Assembly (NCBI RefSeq): GCF_008923245.1 | Contig: NZ_WBOS01000002.1 | Span: forward strand, 186,001-250,000 | DNA: 64,000 bases | Direction: 5' to 3' | DNA from: Cytobacillus depressus | GTDB taxonomy: Bacteria > Bacillota > Bacilli > Bacillales > Cytobacillaceae | Shown: one piece after another, positions 42,464 through 51,286 of the stretch | Position numbering within the stretch: the stretch's first letter is position 1 | Layout of the letters: every line of letters starts with the position of its first letter | Program-made: the position numbers and the translations under genes | Notes under the pieces: model-generated | Told to the model about the DNA's origin: nothing | Database searches by the model: none | The model's input: the letters and a program-made list of their open reading frames with translations, nothing else

Positions 42464-43810
42464 ATGGCAAATTACGATGTAATTATTAAAAACGGAACTA
42501 TTGTAACAGCCGATTCAATCGTGCAAGGTGATATTGCAATCAAGGATGGCAAAATTCAAGAAGTATCTGTTGGTAAATCAATTGATGTAGCTGCAGAGAA
42601 AGAAATCAATGCAGAAGGACTACATATTCTGCCTGGATTAATTGATACACATGTTCATTTTAATGAGCCTGGAAGAACAGAATGGGAAGGTCTTGAAACG
42701 GGAAGCAGAGGTCTAGCTGCTGGTGGCGCAACATCTTTCTTCGATATGCCATTAAACAGCACGCCTCCAACGATTAATAAAGCAAATTTAGATTTAAAAA
42801 AGGCTTGTGCTGAAGAAAAATCAATCGTTAATCCTTATTTCTGGGGCGGTCTCGTACCTGAAAATATTGCTGACCTTAAAGAGCTTCACGAAAACGGCGT
42901 TATTGGCTTTAAGGCATTTATGTCTCCAAGTGGAATTGCAGATTTCAATCATGTTGACGATGAAACGATTTTTAAAGGCATGAAAGAGATTGCTTCTTTC
43001 GGATCTTTACTTGCTGTTCATGCTGAAAGCACAGTAATTTGTGATCAGCTTGCAAAAGAAAAGCAAAGTCAAGGCAAAACTTCTGCGAGAGACTTTGTAG
43101 AATCAAGACCGATTATTTCTGAAATTGAAGCAGTTAGAAGAATTATCTCTTATGCTGAAGCGACTGGCTGTAAGCTTCATGTTGTTCATGCGAGCAGCAG
43201 AAAAGTAGTAGAAGTTATTACAGAAGCAAAACAAAGAGGCGTCGATATTACAGTCGAAACTTGCCCACACTATCTTGCATTAACTGTTAAAGATTTAGAA
43301 GAAAAAGGCGGATTGGCTAAATGCTGCCCTCCATTAAGAGACGAAGATGAGGTAGAAGATCTATGGGCGGCTGTTGCGAACGGTGAAATTAATGTCATCG
43401 CATCTGACCACTCGCCAGCACCAGCATCTATGAAAACAATTACAGATAACTATTTCGAAGGCTGGGGCGGTATCTCTGGTGCGCAATCAACATTAAATAT
43501 TATGTTGACTGAAGGACATTTCAAACGTAATCTTCCTTTAGAGAAAATTGTTGAATTAACAGCGACTAACCCTGCTAAATTATTCGGTCTTACAAATAAG
43601 GGAATGATTGCAGCAGGCTATGATGCGGATTTAGCTATAGTTAATTTGAATGAAAGCTTTGAACTAAAGAATGAAGATCTATTCTATCGTCATCAACATT
43701 CACCATATGTTGGTATGACTTTCGAAGGAAAAGTTACAACTACTATTGTTAATGGTGAAATTGTATTTGAAAATGGGAAGATTATTGCAGAAGGAAAAGT
43801 GAATGCGTAA
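42464..43810 (+). CDS. pucH: Allantoinase, PucH (Bacillus) type
   Basis: 448 residues. Same fold as its neighbour, with 'DTHVHFNEPGRTEWEGLETGS', Lys in 'VIGFKAFMS', 'AVHAES', 'HVVHASS' and Asp in 'IASDHSPAP'. 'FDMPLNSTPPTI' and 'SDHSPA' match B. subtilis PucH more than AllB1. All metal ligands are intact, so both should be active. ATG 42464 has GGGGGAGAG ahead; the frame opens 13 codons earlier inside the hairpin. Two non-identical allantoinases in one cluster may handle the two allantoin enantiomers or different hydantoins. Confidence 0.92.
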   Translation: MANYDVIIKNGTIVTADSIVQGDIAIKDGKIQEVSVGKSIDVAAEKEINAEGLHILPGLIDTHVHFNEPGRTEWEGLETGSRGLAAGGATSFFDMPLNSTPPTINKANLDLKKACAEEKSIVNPYFWGGLVPENIADLKELHENGVIGFKAFMSPSGIADFNHVDDETIFKGMKEIASFGSLLAVHAESTVICDQLAKEKQSQGKTSARDFVESRPIISEIEAVRRIISYAEATGCKLHVVHASSRKVVEVITEAKQRGVDITVETCPHYLALTVKDLEEKGGLAKCCPPLRDEDEVEDLWAAVANGEINVIASDHSPAPASMKTITDNYFEGWGGISGAQSTLNIMLTEGHFKRNLPLEKIVELTATNPAKLFGLTNKGMIAAGYDADLAIVNLNESFELKNEDLFYRHQHSPYVGMTFEGKVTTTIVNGEIVFENGKIIAEGKVNA

Positions 43811-43814
43811 GTAA

Positions 43815-43850
43815 ATAAAAAACCAAAACCCAATTGGGTTTTGGTTTTTT
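43815..43850 (+). terminator. Bidirectional terminator, pucH / pucR1
   Basis: AAAAAACCAAAACCCAA / TTGGGTTTTGGTTTTTT perfect palindrome between convergent genes. Confidence 0.95.
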
Positions 43851-43855
43851 TATCT

Positions 43856-45499
43856 TTATTCCTTTTCATTCAAAAGCTGTTCAATGATCAACGCAACTCT
43901 TATACGCAGTGAATCGGCAGGGTCACGGAAGGAGCAGTTAAGTAAATCTTCTGCTTTCTCAATTCGGTATTTAACTGTGTTTCTATGGACAAATAATCTT
44001 CTCGAAGTTTCGGAAATTTCACATTGGGAATCAAGGAAAACTTGGATCGTTTTTATTAATTCTTGATCTTCCTTCGTCTTCGGATAAGCAAGGGACTTTA
44101 ACGTATTTTCGTAAAGAGCCTTTAAGTCTTTTTTCGGGATTACGTTTAGCAGTTCTTCAAGCTCTTTTGTTTTATAAAAGTTAATGAAACCTAGTTTGTT
44201 CATTTCATATCCGCTCATAATGGCTTCTACAGCCTCGTAGAATGCGGTAGGAATATCCCTGAGAGAATGAACAGCATTACTTACACCGAATGAAATAGAA
44301 TAATCTAATTGTAAATTTTGCTGACAAACATTGATAAATTCAGTAACCTCATTCAAATCGTCTTCATTAAAATTTGGGAATTGCAAAATTATGACAAAAT
44401 ACTTTTCTTTTGTAAATAAAATTCCGTCCATATTGCCGTGAATGATTTCATCCTCTAGTGTGTCATAAATGTTATTGAATAACTCTCCGACTTTTCTTTC
44501 GTAAAGTTGCAAAGCTTCATAATTTTGTCCTTTTGGATCAACCGTACAAACAATACAAATATTATTCATGTTCTCTTGCAAGCCATAATAATTTGCCCGG
44601 CTTAATATTTCTTCATCAGAATGAATTCTTTTTTCGATTAAATCATCAAAGAAATTATTTTTTAATAATCTTGAATTTTCTTCGATAGCCTGTTCTTTAA
44701 TAATCGTAAAAGAAATGACGTTGCCTGCCTGTTCAATGGCCATCTGTGAGGAAGGATACGGCAAAGTTAAAGAATCAAAAATCACTAACATACTTGGGTG
44801 CTGTCTCTTTGTTTGCACTGGAAAGGTGGATATAGATTGGTGTTCTCTCGATGGTATTTTAAAAGTGCTTCCTTCACGGGCAGCGACTAAATCTTCTTTT
44901 ATTTTTCGTATAATTTCTTCTTCCACAATTTTCATTGAATCCATGCGAAAATCATGACTGTGGGCAATTTTTTCTCCCCTATGATTTAATAAAAGAGTAG
45001 GGCGTGTTAAAAAATGACCTAATTGTTCGATAAGTGCATTTAAACTATACCCTTTAATCATCATATCTGAAAACTCTTTTTGAACATGCAGGGCATAATA
45101 AAGCTGCTCGGCTTCATGGTCATTTAAGTAATTCAAAATATGGCGGGAGACTTCACCTAATGTATGCTTAGTAGGAAGGTCGATAATAGGAAAAGCTAAA
45201 TCATCAGCTAACAGCTTTACTTCTGTCGGTAATTCCTTTAAAAAGCGGTTGATTTTTATAACCATGCCCGAACAATTTAATTCGTGCATCTGTTTAATCA
45301 ATTCACACATTAGTTGAATATTGTCATTGAAGGCATAGCCAGTAGTCAGGAGTAAGTGATTCCTGTCCAAAAATTGGATAATGTCGGGTGTATCTGATAT
45401 ATTAACAAATTGAACATTTCGGGTCAGTCCTCGATGACCGGCAAGGACGACACTTTCTTTCATTCCTTCTAAAATAAATAAATCATTCATTGTTTTCAT
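43856..45499 (-). CDS. pucR: PucR-family transcriptional regulator 1
   Basis: 547 residues. N-terminal PucR domain (about 1-120, 'LAGHRGLTRNVQFVNISDTPDI'), a central CdaR/GGDEF-like domain and a C-terminal HTH_30 ('FLDSQCEISETSRRLFVHRNTVKYRIEKAEDLL'). In B. subtilis PucR activates the puc genes when allantoin or its products are present. ATG 45499 is eight bases from GAGGG; the ATG at 45514 lies upstream of that site. It is divergent from allH, sharing a ~200-base promoter region. Confidence 0.92.
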   Translation of the reverse strand: MKTMNDLFILEGMKESVVLAGHRGLTRNVQFVNISDTPDIIQFLDRNHLLLTTGYAFNDNIQLMCELIKQMHELNCSGMVIKINRFLKELPTEVKLLADDLAFPIIDLPTKHTLGEVSRHILNYLNDHEAEQLYYALHVQKEFSDMMIKGYSLNALIEQLGHFLTRPTLLLNHRGEKIAHSHDFRMDSMKIVEEEIIRKIKEDLVAAREGSTFKIPSREHQSISTFPVQTKRQHPSMLVIFDSLTLPYPSSQMAIEQAGNVISFTIIKEQAIEENSRLLKNNFFDDLIEKRIHSDEEILSRANYYGLQENMNNICIVCTVDPKGQNYEALQLYERKVGELFNNIYDTLEDEIIHGNMDGILFTKEKYFVIILQFPNFNEDDLNEVTEFINVCQQNLQLDYSISFGVSNAVHSLRDIPTAFYEAVEAIMSGYEMNKLGFINFYKTKELEELLNVIPKKDLKALYENTLKSLAYPKTKEDQELIKTIQVFLDSQCEISETSRRLFVHRNTVKYRIEKAEDLLNCSFRDPADSLRIRVALIIEQLLNEKE

Positions 45500-45698
45500 A
45501 TTTTTATCCCTCATTTTAAGCTTTGCATAAGTAATTTTACGTTAAAGATTAACAAAAAGCAAAACATTTTTTGGTTATTATGAACAATGACAGTTCGCTT
45601 ATTTATCACTTACACTAATATAGTTAAAGGAATATGGTATTTTAATAAGAAAGCTTTTGTCATTTTAAAGCATATATTATAGTTTTGAGGTGAATTGG

Positions 45699-46643
45699 TT
45701 GATTTATTCAACAGGAATGAATAACTATGATAATCAGCTGTGGGTTGCACATGCTTTAAGTGATGAAATTTATCAAATCATTTCTAAGAACCCTAAAGGT
45801 TGTGTCCACAGTATTTTCAACAATAGCTTCAACTTAAGCTTCGGAAACCACCTTGTTCATATTGGCGGAGTGGAAAATGGTATGGCGCCATTTGGAATTG
45901 CATTAAATGAGAAACATGCCCAGCTGCTTACTCGACAAATTACAGCCAACCAAACTGTTTTTTGGGATGAGTCATCAAATAGACTTGTTTTCACAGATGA
46001 AATTTCTCTTACCTTAACGCAGGCAGTATCGATGAATCATGCCATCAAATCCAAAATGTACAATTTGCATAACTTAAAAAATAATGTCCAAGTCGTTGCG
46101 AATAGACTTCTGCAAAATGATTGGCGAATAGGCCTGGCAGAAACAAAGGAAGATCAAGCGACTATAATTCATTATTTAATAAATTCCGATTTTGCAAATG
46201 CTAATAAGGATAATGTTATGATCCAACAATTAGATACATTGCGAAAACTGGCAAGTGGTCATGAATCAATAAACGCTAAAACAGTTTTTGATTATTGGAT
46301 TGGAAGGGGCCTTGGCCTTACACCAAGTGGCGATGATATTATTACTGGAATTTGTGCCGTTCTTTCTTCTTTTGAGGGAACAAACAAAGTCTTTCTTGAA
46401 CAGCTGAAACAATATTTATTAGAATATGGCAGGAAGAGGACAACACATGTTGCCTTCGAATATCTCATTTACGCGGTTGAGAGGAAATTTCATTCACATC
46501 TTATTCAGATGTGTGATGTAATTGATCAATCGGAAGGGCCGAAAATATCACATGCCCTTGAAGAAATGAAACAAATAGGTCATACTTCTGGAGCAGATAC
46601 GTTGGCCGGTATTTTATTAGGTATTAAAGCTGCAGTCAATTAA
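45699..46643 (+). CDS. allH: DUF2877 protein, AllH-like subunit of oxamate carbamoyltransferase
   Basis: 314 residues from TTG 45699, which is spaced five bases from TTTGAGGTGA; an in-frame GTG at 45690 overlaps that site. DUF2877 hallmarks: 'GRGLGLTPSGDDIITG' and C-terminal 'GHTSGADTLAGILLG'. E. coli YlbF, now called AllH, is the same family and with AllF and AllG makes the oxamate carbamoyltransferase that splits oxalurate. Here allH is ~10 kb away from allFG, next to pucR, instead of directly after them. Assignment is by family plus pathway logic. Confidence 0.85.
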   Translation: MIYSTGMNNYDNQLWVAHALSDEIYQIISKNPKGCVHSIFNNSFNLSFGNHLVHIGGVENGMAPFGIALNEKHAQLLTRQITANQTVFWDESSNRLVFTDEISLTLTQAVSMNHAIKSKMYNLHNLKNNVQVVANRLLQNDWRIGLAETKEDQATIIHYLINSDFANANKDNVMIQQLDTLRKLASGHESINAKTVFDYWIGRGLGLTPSGDDIITGICAVLSSFEGTNKVFLEQLKQYLLEYGRKRTTHVAFEYLIYAVERKFHSHLIQMCDVIDQSEGPKISHALEEMKQIGHTSGADTLAGILLGIKAAVN

Positions 46644-46679
46644 GGTATTTTTTTATTAATTTTAGAGAAGGTGATTATT

Positions 46680-48050
46680 ATTAAGGAGTTATTAAAATCA
46701 AGTAACTGGATTTCGGGCTTACAATGGCTCTTTTTTATTTTTACGAACATAGTGGTTATACCGATTACAATCGGAGCAGCTTTTGATCTTTCACCAAGCA
46801 AAATTGTTAATCTATTGCAATTATCATTCATAGTGACTGGTCTTGCTTGTATCGTGCAAGCCTTCCTTGGCCATAAAAGGGCGATCATGGAAGGGCAATC
46901 TGGCCTATGGTGGGGAGTCATTTTAACTCTTAGTACGACTGCCGCTGCACAAGGAATGCCTCTTGACGTTCTAGGAGGAAGTTTAACTGTTGGAGTTTTA
47001 ATTACCTCGATTTTGACATTACTTATTGGTATTACTGGAGCGGGTCCACATTTAGCTAAACTATTTAAACCGGCAGCTATGGGTGTGTTTATGTTTTTGT
47101 TCGGCTGCCAATTGATTGGGATCTTTTTGAAGGGGATGCTTGGAATTCCATTCGGTACACAAACGCAAGGTGCGCAGATTGATTTAGGCGTCTCATTATT
47201 ATCAATTATTACCGTTATTCTCATTATTATTATAAGTGTAAAGGCACCGCCAAGCTTACGAAGATATGGTTTATTAATCGGAATCATTGTTGGATGGGCT
47301 GTTTACGCACTTGTTTTCAATACACCAGAATCTGTTGAGCAAGCATCATCCTTCCGCATTGAGCTATTTCCACTAGGTAAGCCGGCATGGGATATGGGAA
47401 TTATCGTTACAACTGTATTAGCTGGTTTGTTGAATGCATCCAATACATTCGGGTCTCTAAAAGGGACAGAAAGTATGTATAATATTGTCACAACGAAATC
47501 TGAGTATAGAGCTTCGTTTACAATTACAGGGATTTTTACATTAATCGCTGGCTTGTTTGGGCTTGTACCATATTCGCCATACGTATCTTCCATTGGGTTC
47601 CTTAACCAAACAGGGATTTATAAAAGAATGCCATTTATTCTTGGCGGGTTTATGTTTTTAGTAATGGGTCTCATTCCGCCAATTGGTCATTTCTTTTCTA
47701 AGCTGCCATTAAGTATTGGAAGTGCTGCATTATTTGTATCGTATTCACTATTGCTTATCTCCTCATTGAATTTCTTTAAGCAAGTTGAATTTAACACATT
47801 GAATGCGTATCGCTCAGCAGTGCCATTATTTGTTGGAATTATTATTATGACATTGCCTGCTTCTTATTTTGTTAGCATCCCGAGTGTTATTCGTCCGTTC
47901 TTAAGCAGCGGATTACTTGTAGGGATTATTTTAGCGTTAATATTAGAAAATTTATTTGACTGGGATCGTTACGGTACCACAGCAGAAAGCAAAGAAGAAA
48001 AAAAGGAAGATAAAGTAAAGATTAAATCATACTCAATTGAAACAAAATAA
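46680..48050 (+). CDS. NCS2-family nucleobase permease (YbbY-like)
   Basis: About 456 residues, 12-14 TM helices, uracil/xanthine permease family (2.A.40): 'GLQWLFFIFTNIVVIPITIG', 'FLGHKRAIMEGQSGLWWG' and 'GLLNASNTFGSLKGTE'. E. coli ybbY of the all cluster is of this family. The start is unusual: a strong site GAAGGTGAT (46667-46675) points to ATT at 46677 or 46680, while the only standard in-frame start (GTG 46671) lies inside that site. It follows allH by 30-odd bases, so likely same operon. Substrate uncertain (uracil, xanthine, urate or allantoin). Confidence 0.85.
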   Translation: MKELLKSSNWISGLQWLFFIFTNIVVIPITIGAAFDLSPSKIVNLLQLSFIVTGLACIVQAFLGHKRAIMEGQSGLWWGVILTLSTTAAAQGMPLDVLGGSLTVGVLITSILTLLIGITGAGPHLAKLFKPAAMGVFMFLFGCQLIGIFLKGMLGIPFGTQTQGAQIDLGVSLLSIITVILIIIISVKAPPSLRRYGLLIGIIVGWAVYALVFNTPESVEQASSFRIELFPLGKPAWDMGIIVTTVLAGLLNASNTFGSLKGTESMYNIVTTKSEYRASFTITGIFTLIAGLFGLVPYSPYVSSIGFLNQTGIYKRMPFILGGFMFLVMGLIPPIGHFFSKLPLSIGSAALFVSYSLLLISSLNFFKQVEFNTLNAYRSAVPLFVGIIIMTLPASYFVSIPSVIRPFLSSGLLVGIILALILENLFDWDRYGTTAESKEEKKEDKVKIKSYSIETK

Positions 48051-48051
48051 A

Positions 48052-48088
48052 CAAAAGGGCTTGAGAATTTCCTCTCAAGCCCTTTTGT
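48052..48088 (+). terminator. Bidirectional terminator, NCS2 permease / hydrolase
   Basis: AAAAGGGCTTGAGA / TCTCAAGCCCTTTT perfect stem with A and T runs. Confidence 0.95.
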
Positions 48089-48961
48089 TTAAATTAAATG
48101 GGATTTTAAAAAATCTAGTACGTCAGTAAAGGCTTGCTTAACGATTGGACTATTCCACTCTTCGTCAAAAACATGTTTCCCATCTGGAATCGTAATTAAT
48201 TTATTATCCACACCAATTTCTTTTAATTTCTCAGCCATTAATACTGACTGTTCATAAGGGACATCTTCATCATTCGTTCCATGCAAAAGAAGTGTAGGAG
48301 GGAAGTCAGCATTGGCTTGATGAAGCGGACAGAATTGGGAAAGCTTCTTTTTATCTAAAATATGATGGAGGCCGCTAATTTCGTTAATCCACTCGCCATT
48401 CTGTCTTGCATACATGTAAATTGCATACCGCTTCTCAATTGGACCTACAGAAATGACTTGATCTGATACAAGCGATTTCACCAATTCCTTCGGTACATTC
48501 GTCATTGTTTGGTAATGTGGGCTAGGTTGGATCGCCCAATTTCCGGTGATATCCCCATATCCGTAAAAGGAAACGATGGCCTTTGGTTTATTTTCGAAAA
48601 GTCCAGTCAATAAGGAAAGGAATCCTCCAGCAGATCCCCCCATCACAGCAATCTTGTTTGCATCATAATCAAATTGTGCAGTTCCTTCATTTTCAACCCA
48701 TGAAAGGGCATCGATAATATCAGATTTTATTTCATGCAGTTTTGTTTCAGGCGCCAATCGATAATCAATCGAGAATATATTAAAACCAGCTTCGTGAAAA
48801 AATTCAATCTGTTCAGCTTTCATATCCTCGCGGGAACCCCAAAATAATCCGCCGCCATGTATATATATAATAATTGGAGCTGTCTTTCGTTCTGATGGAT
48901 ACAAGTCACCTTTAAGCTCAAAATTATTTCCGACTTTATAAATCACAGTAGTTTTATTCAT
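48089..48961 (-). CDS. Alpha/beta hydrolase (carboxylesterase/BD-FAE-like)
   Basis: 290 residues from ATG 48961; the frame continues 60 codons upstream through repeat C, which is not coding. Oxyanion motif 'YIHGGGLFWG', nucleophile 'VMGGSAGGFLSL' (G-x-S-x-G), acid in 'LLHGTNDEDVPYE' and His in 'PDGKHVFDEEW': the triad is complete. No signal peptide, so cytoplasmic. Embedded among allantoin genes and possibly acting on an ester or formamide-like ureide, but nothing in the sequence shows that. It converges with the permease. Confidence 0.88.
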   Translation of the reverse strand: MNKTTVIYKVGNNFELKGDLYPSERKTAPIIIYIHGGGLFWGSREDMKAEQIEFFHEAGFNIFSIDYRLAPETKLHEIKSDIIDALSWVENEGTAQFDYDANKIAVMGGSAGGFLSLLTGLFENKPKAIVSFYGYGDITGNWAIQPSPHYQTMTNVPKELVKSLVSDQVISVGPIEKRYAIYMYARQNGEWINEISGLHHILDKKKLSQFCPLHQANADFPPTLLLHGTNDEDVPYEQSVLMAEKLKEIGVDNKLITIPDGKHVFDEEWNSPIVKQAFTDVLDFLKSHLI

Positions 48962-48996
48962 GTTGTAACTCACTCTTTCTAAAAAATTTAAAACGA

Positions 48997-49178
48997 CGTT
49001 TTTACCGTAGATTAGGGCTGTGAGACTCTCGCTTTGCGGGAGATTCAACAGCCCGTAAAGGCCCGACGACGGACAGGATGTCCTAGTCAGGCGAAAGACA
49101 CAGGACGTGGCGCTCTTGAGCGTGATAAGTTTAACTAACATTCAGTGGGATAAAGCACCACTGAATGAAGTTTCACTT
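48997..49178 (-). repeat. Intergenic repeat family C, long copy
   Basis: About 180 bases. Read on the minus strand it begins AGTGAAACTTCATTCAGTGG and ends AGTCTCACAGCCC...TAATCTACGGTAAAAAC, the same ends as the 53-base copy at 30629-30681. Inside are a hairpin ATTCAGTGG/CCACTGAAT (49141-49166) and CACAGGACGTGGCG, a 14-base block also in family B at 17.4 kb. Confidence 0.7.
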
Positions 49179-49180
49179 TA

Positions 49181-49193
49181 TTGTATAATACAA
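49181..49193 (+). promoter_or_regulatory. Palindromic -10 region of pucR2
   Basis: TTGTATAATACAA, perfect 6+1+6 palindrome containing TATAAT, 57 bases before the pucR2 start. A regulator bound here would block the promoter. Confidence 0.45.
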
Positions 49194-49249
49194 TTATAGG
49201 ATTTTAAAAGATTATTCTCTGATGAATAAAATGTAAAGGACTAATACTG

Positions 49250-50923
49250 ATGGAATTAAAGGAATTTAAAGTAAATGATCTATTAAATATACCATCTCTC
49301 AAAGATGCAGTCGTTCTTGGTGGACACCGATTCTTAAAAAATAATATTAAAGGTATTACTATCATGGAAGCCCCCGATATTGTGCAATGGATTAAGGGCG
49401 GGGAAGTTATTCTAAGCAGTTTATATTCGATTCGTTTTTTTAATGAAAAAGAACAAGCTGAATTTTTGGGCAGATTAGCGGAAAAAGAAGTAAGTGCACT
49501 CGTTATAAAAAAGTTGGACGTAGAAATTTCTAGCTCGTTCATTCGGGCGGCAGAGAAGGTTGGATTACCGATAATCCAGCTTCCAAAGGAAATTCCATTC
49601 GTTGATGTAATGTATCCTGTTATGGACAAGCTGTTTGATAAGCAAGTGAAAAAGCTGCAGTATTATCAAGAAATCCATGACCGCTTTACAGACTTATCCC
49701 TTGCTGATAAAGGACCAGAAGAAATCATTCTTACGCTCGAGAAATTAATTGGCAATCCGGTTGCACTTTTTGATCGAAATTTTCATTGCATTTTTTCAAC
49801 CGAACCGTACCTAGCAACTTTTGAAATTGTCGAAAAGGTTCATTTTTTTGAACAAAATGCGGGAATTAAGTTTCCTCACTATCGTCAAATCGTCAAGTAT
49901 CCAGAATTAGAAAACATAAAGAGCCATCAAATTGTTGTTCCGGTTGAAACGCTTAACCATGTTAAAACATACTTGCTCATTGGAGAGATGAATAAATCAT
50001 TAGAAGAACTCGATTTAATCGCAGTAGAAAATGCAGCTACCTCTCTCTCACTTGAATTAGTCAAACAATTTGCAGTTGCTGAAGTAGAAAAGAAATTTAA
50101 AAATGATTTAGTAGACGAACTGATCAGTGGGAAAATACAATCTTTGCAGTCTATGTACGAAAAGGCGAATTTAATTGGGTGGGATTTTGAAGGCTCTTTT
50201 GTTGCTGTCGTATTCAAAATAAATACGGAAGAAAAGGTAAAGATAAAAGAAAATAAACGGGGAATTTCTGATCGCAATCATTCTTTAGTTTATGAAGCTG
50301 TCCATCATTATCTTCCAAATGGAATCATTACAAATAAAAGCAACTTAGTAATCGTCCTTTGGAAAGTAGATGATAATGATAAAAATAATGATTTTGCTTG
50401 GGTGACGAGAATTAAAGAAACCTCAATGGAAATAAAGGAATTTATTAAAAAGCACAATAAGGACATTGTTGTTCAGGTTGGAATAGGCAATATAGCGAAA
50501 ACGGTTATTGATATTCAAAAAAGCTATAAAGAAGCTAGTGACGCATTGGAATTAGGGGAAACAATTAATGGAAACGAATCGATAACAGCTTATTCGGAGT
50601 TAGGTATTTTTAGACTTCTATGCCATTTTAAAGACCCGGCAGAATTGATTCAATTTATCCCACTATCTCTAAAGAAATTGCTGGATTACAAACAAGCTAA
50701 CCAAACCGATTTACTAAAAACATTGCAAACCTTCCTAGACTGCCAGCAAAATGCTGCCAAAACAGCAAAGGAATTGTATATACACAATAAAACAGTAGTC
50801 TATCGCTTAGATAGAATTAAAGAAATAACGGGAATGAACTTTGATGAAGCTGAGGAAATGCTATCTGTTCAAGTTGGTTTAAAAATTATTAATTTATTGC
50901 AAAGAGAATATCAAGCTGACTAA
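49250..50923 (+). CDS. PucR-family transcriptional regulator 2
   Basis: 557 residues, same architecture as PucR1: PucR N domain ('VLGGHRFLKNNIKGITIMEAPDI'), CdaR/GGDEF-like middle and HTH_30 at the end ('FLDCQQNAAKTAKELYIHNKTVVYRLDRIKEI'). It is diverged from PucR1, so they probably sense different signals or targets. It lies directly upstream of, and in the same direction as, the allCEDDFG operon, with its own terminator between. AAAGGA upstream of ATG. Confidence 0.9.
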   Translation: MELKEFKVNDLLNIPSLKDAVVLGGHRFLKNNIKGITIMEAPDIVQWIKGGEVILSSLYSIRFFNEKEQAEFLGRLAEKEVSALVIKKLDVEISSSFIRAAEKVGLPIIQLPKEIPFVDVMYPVMDKLFDKQVKKLQYYQEIHDRFTDLSLADKGPEEIILTLEKLIGNPVALFDRNFHCIFSTEPYLATFEIVEKVHFFEQNAGIKFPHYRQIVKYPELENIKSHQIVVPVETLNHVKTYLLIGEMNKSLEELDLIAVENAATSLSLELVKQFAVAEVEKKFKNDLVDELISGKIQSLQSMYEKANLIGWDFEGSFVAVVFKINTEEKVKIKENKRGISDRNHSLVYEAVHHYLPNGIITNKSNLVIVLWKVDDNDKNNDFAWVTRIKETSMEIKEFIKKHNKDIVVQVGIGNIAKTVIDIQKSYKEASDALELGETINGNESITAYSELGIFRLLCHFKDPAELIQFIPLSLKKLLDYKQANQTDLLKTLQTFLDCQQNAAKTAKELYIHNKTVVYRLDRIKEITGMNFDEAEEMLSVQVGLKIINLLQREYQAD

Positions 50924-50956
50924 AAAGACCGCCAATAAATGGCGGTCTTTTCCTTT
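50922..50956 (+). terminator. pucR2 terminator
   Basis: AAAGACCGCC / GGCGGTCTTT with a TTCCTTTT tail. Confidence 0.93.
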
Positions 50957-51121
50957 TAAGAACAAATTTGTCTTCTTTCTCCAGGTTTTATCTTTAAGGG
51001 ATAAAAAAAAAACTAAACTTTATCCACTTAAGCTAAAGACTAAACGTATGTAATCTAATAGTATTAGTGATGGGTCTTATAAGAATAAGCACCTTTTATC
51101 AAGAACTAATAAATATTAAAT

Positions 51122-51204
51122 GTAAGCAGTTGCATAGGAAGATGTTACATAACAAAGAATACTATAAGTCATTATAGAATGTACAAAAAATGCAAACTGC
51201 TTAC
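51122..51204 (+). promoter_or_regulatory. Long inverted repeat upstream of allC
   Basis: GTAAGCAGTTGCAT (51122-51135) and ATGCAAACTGCTTAC (51190-51204) are inverted copies differing by one base, 54 bases apart. TGTTACATAACA (5+2+5 inverted) lies between at 51143. The gap of 363 bases before allC otherwise has no gene. This looks like a two-site operator where two protein dimers could loop DNA; PucR2 is the natural candidate. Confidence 0.65.
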
Positions 51205-51286
51205 TTCATGTAAGTTATATTAACGCTCCACATAAATTAAGGAGCATCATCCAAGTTCCAAGAATTAGACAGAAAGGATGAACAAA

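Noticed and set aside
46640..47287. 215-codon open frame antisense to the NCS2 permease
   Set aside because: A mirror of a membrane protein gene (Ile/Pro/Lys-biased shadow) with no ribosome binding site.
48962..49141. 60-codon N-terminal extension of the alpha/beta hydrolase
   Set aside because: Encoded by repeat family C; the ATG at 48961 gives the normal family start.
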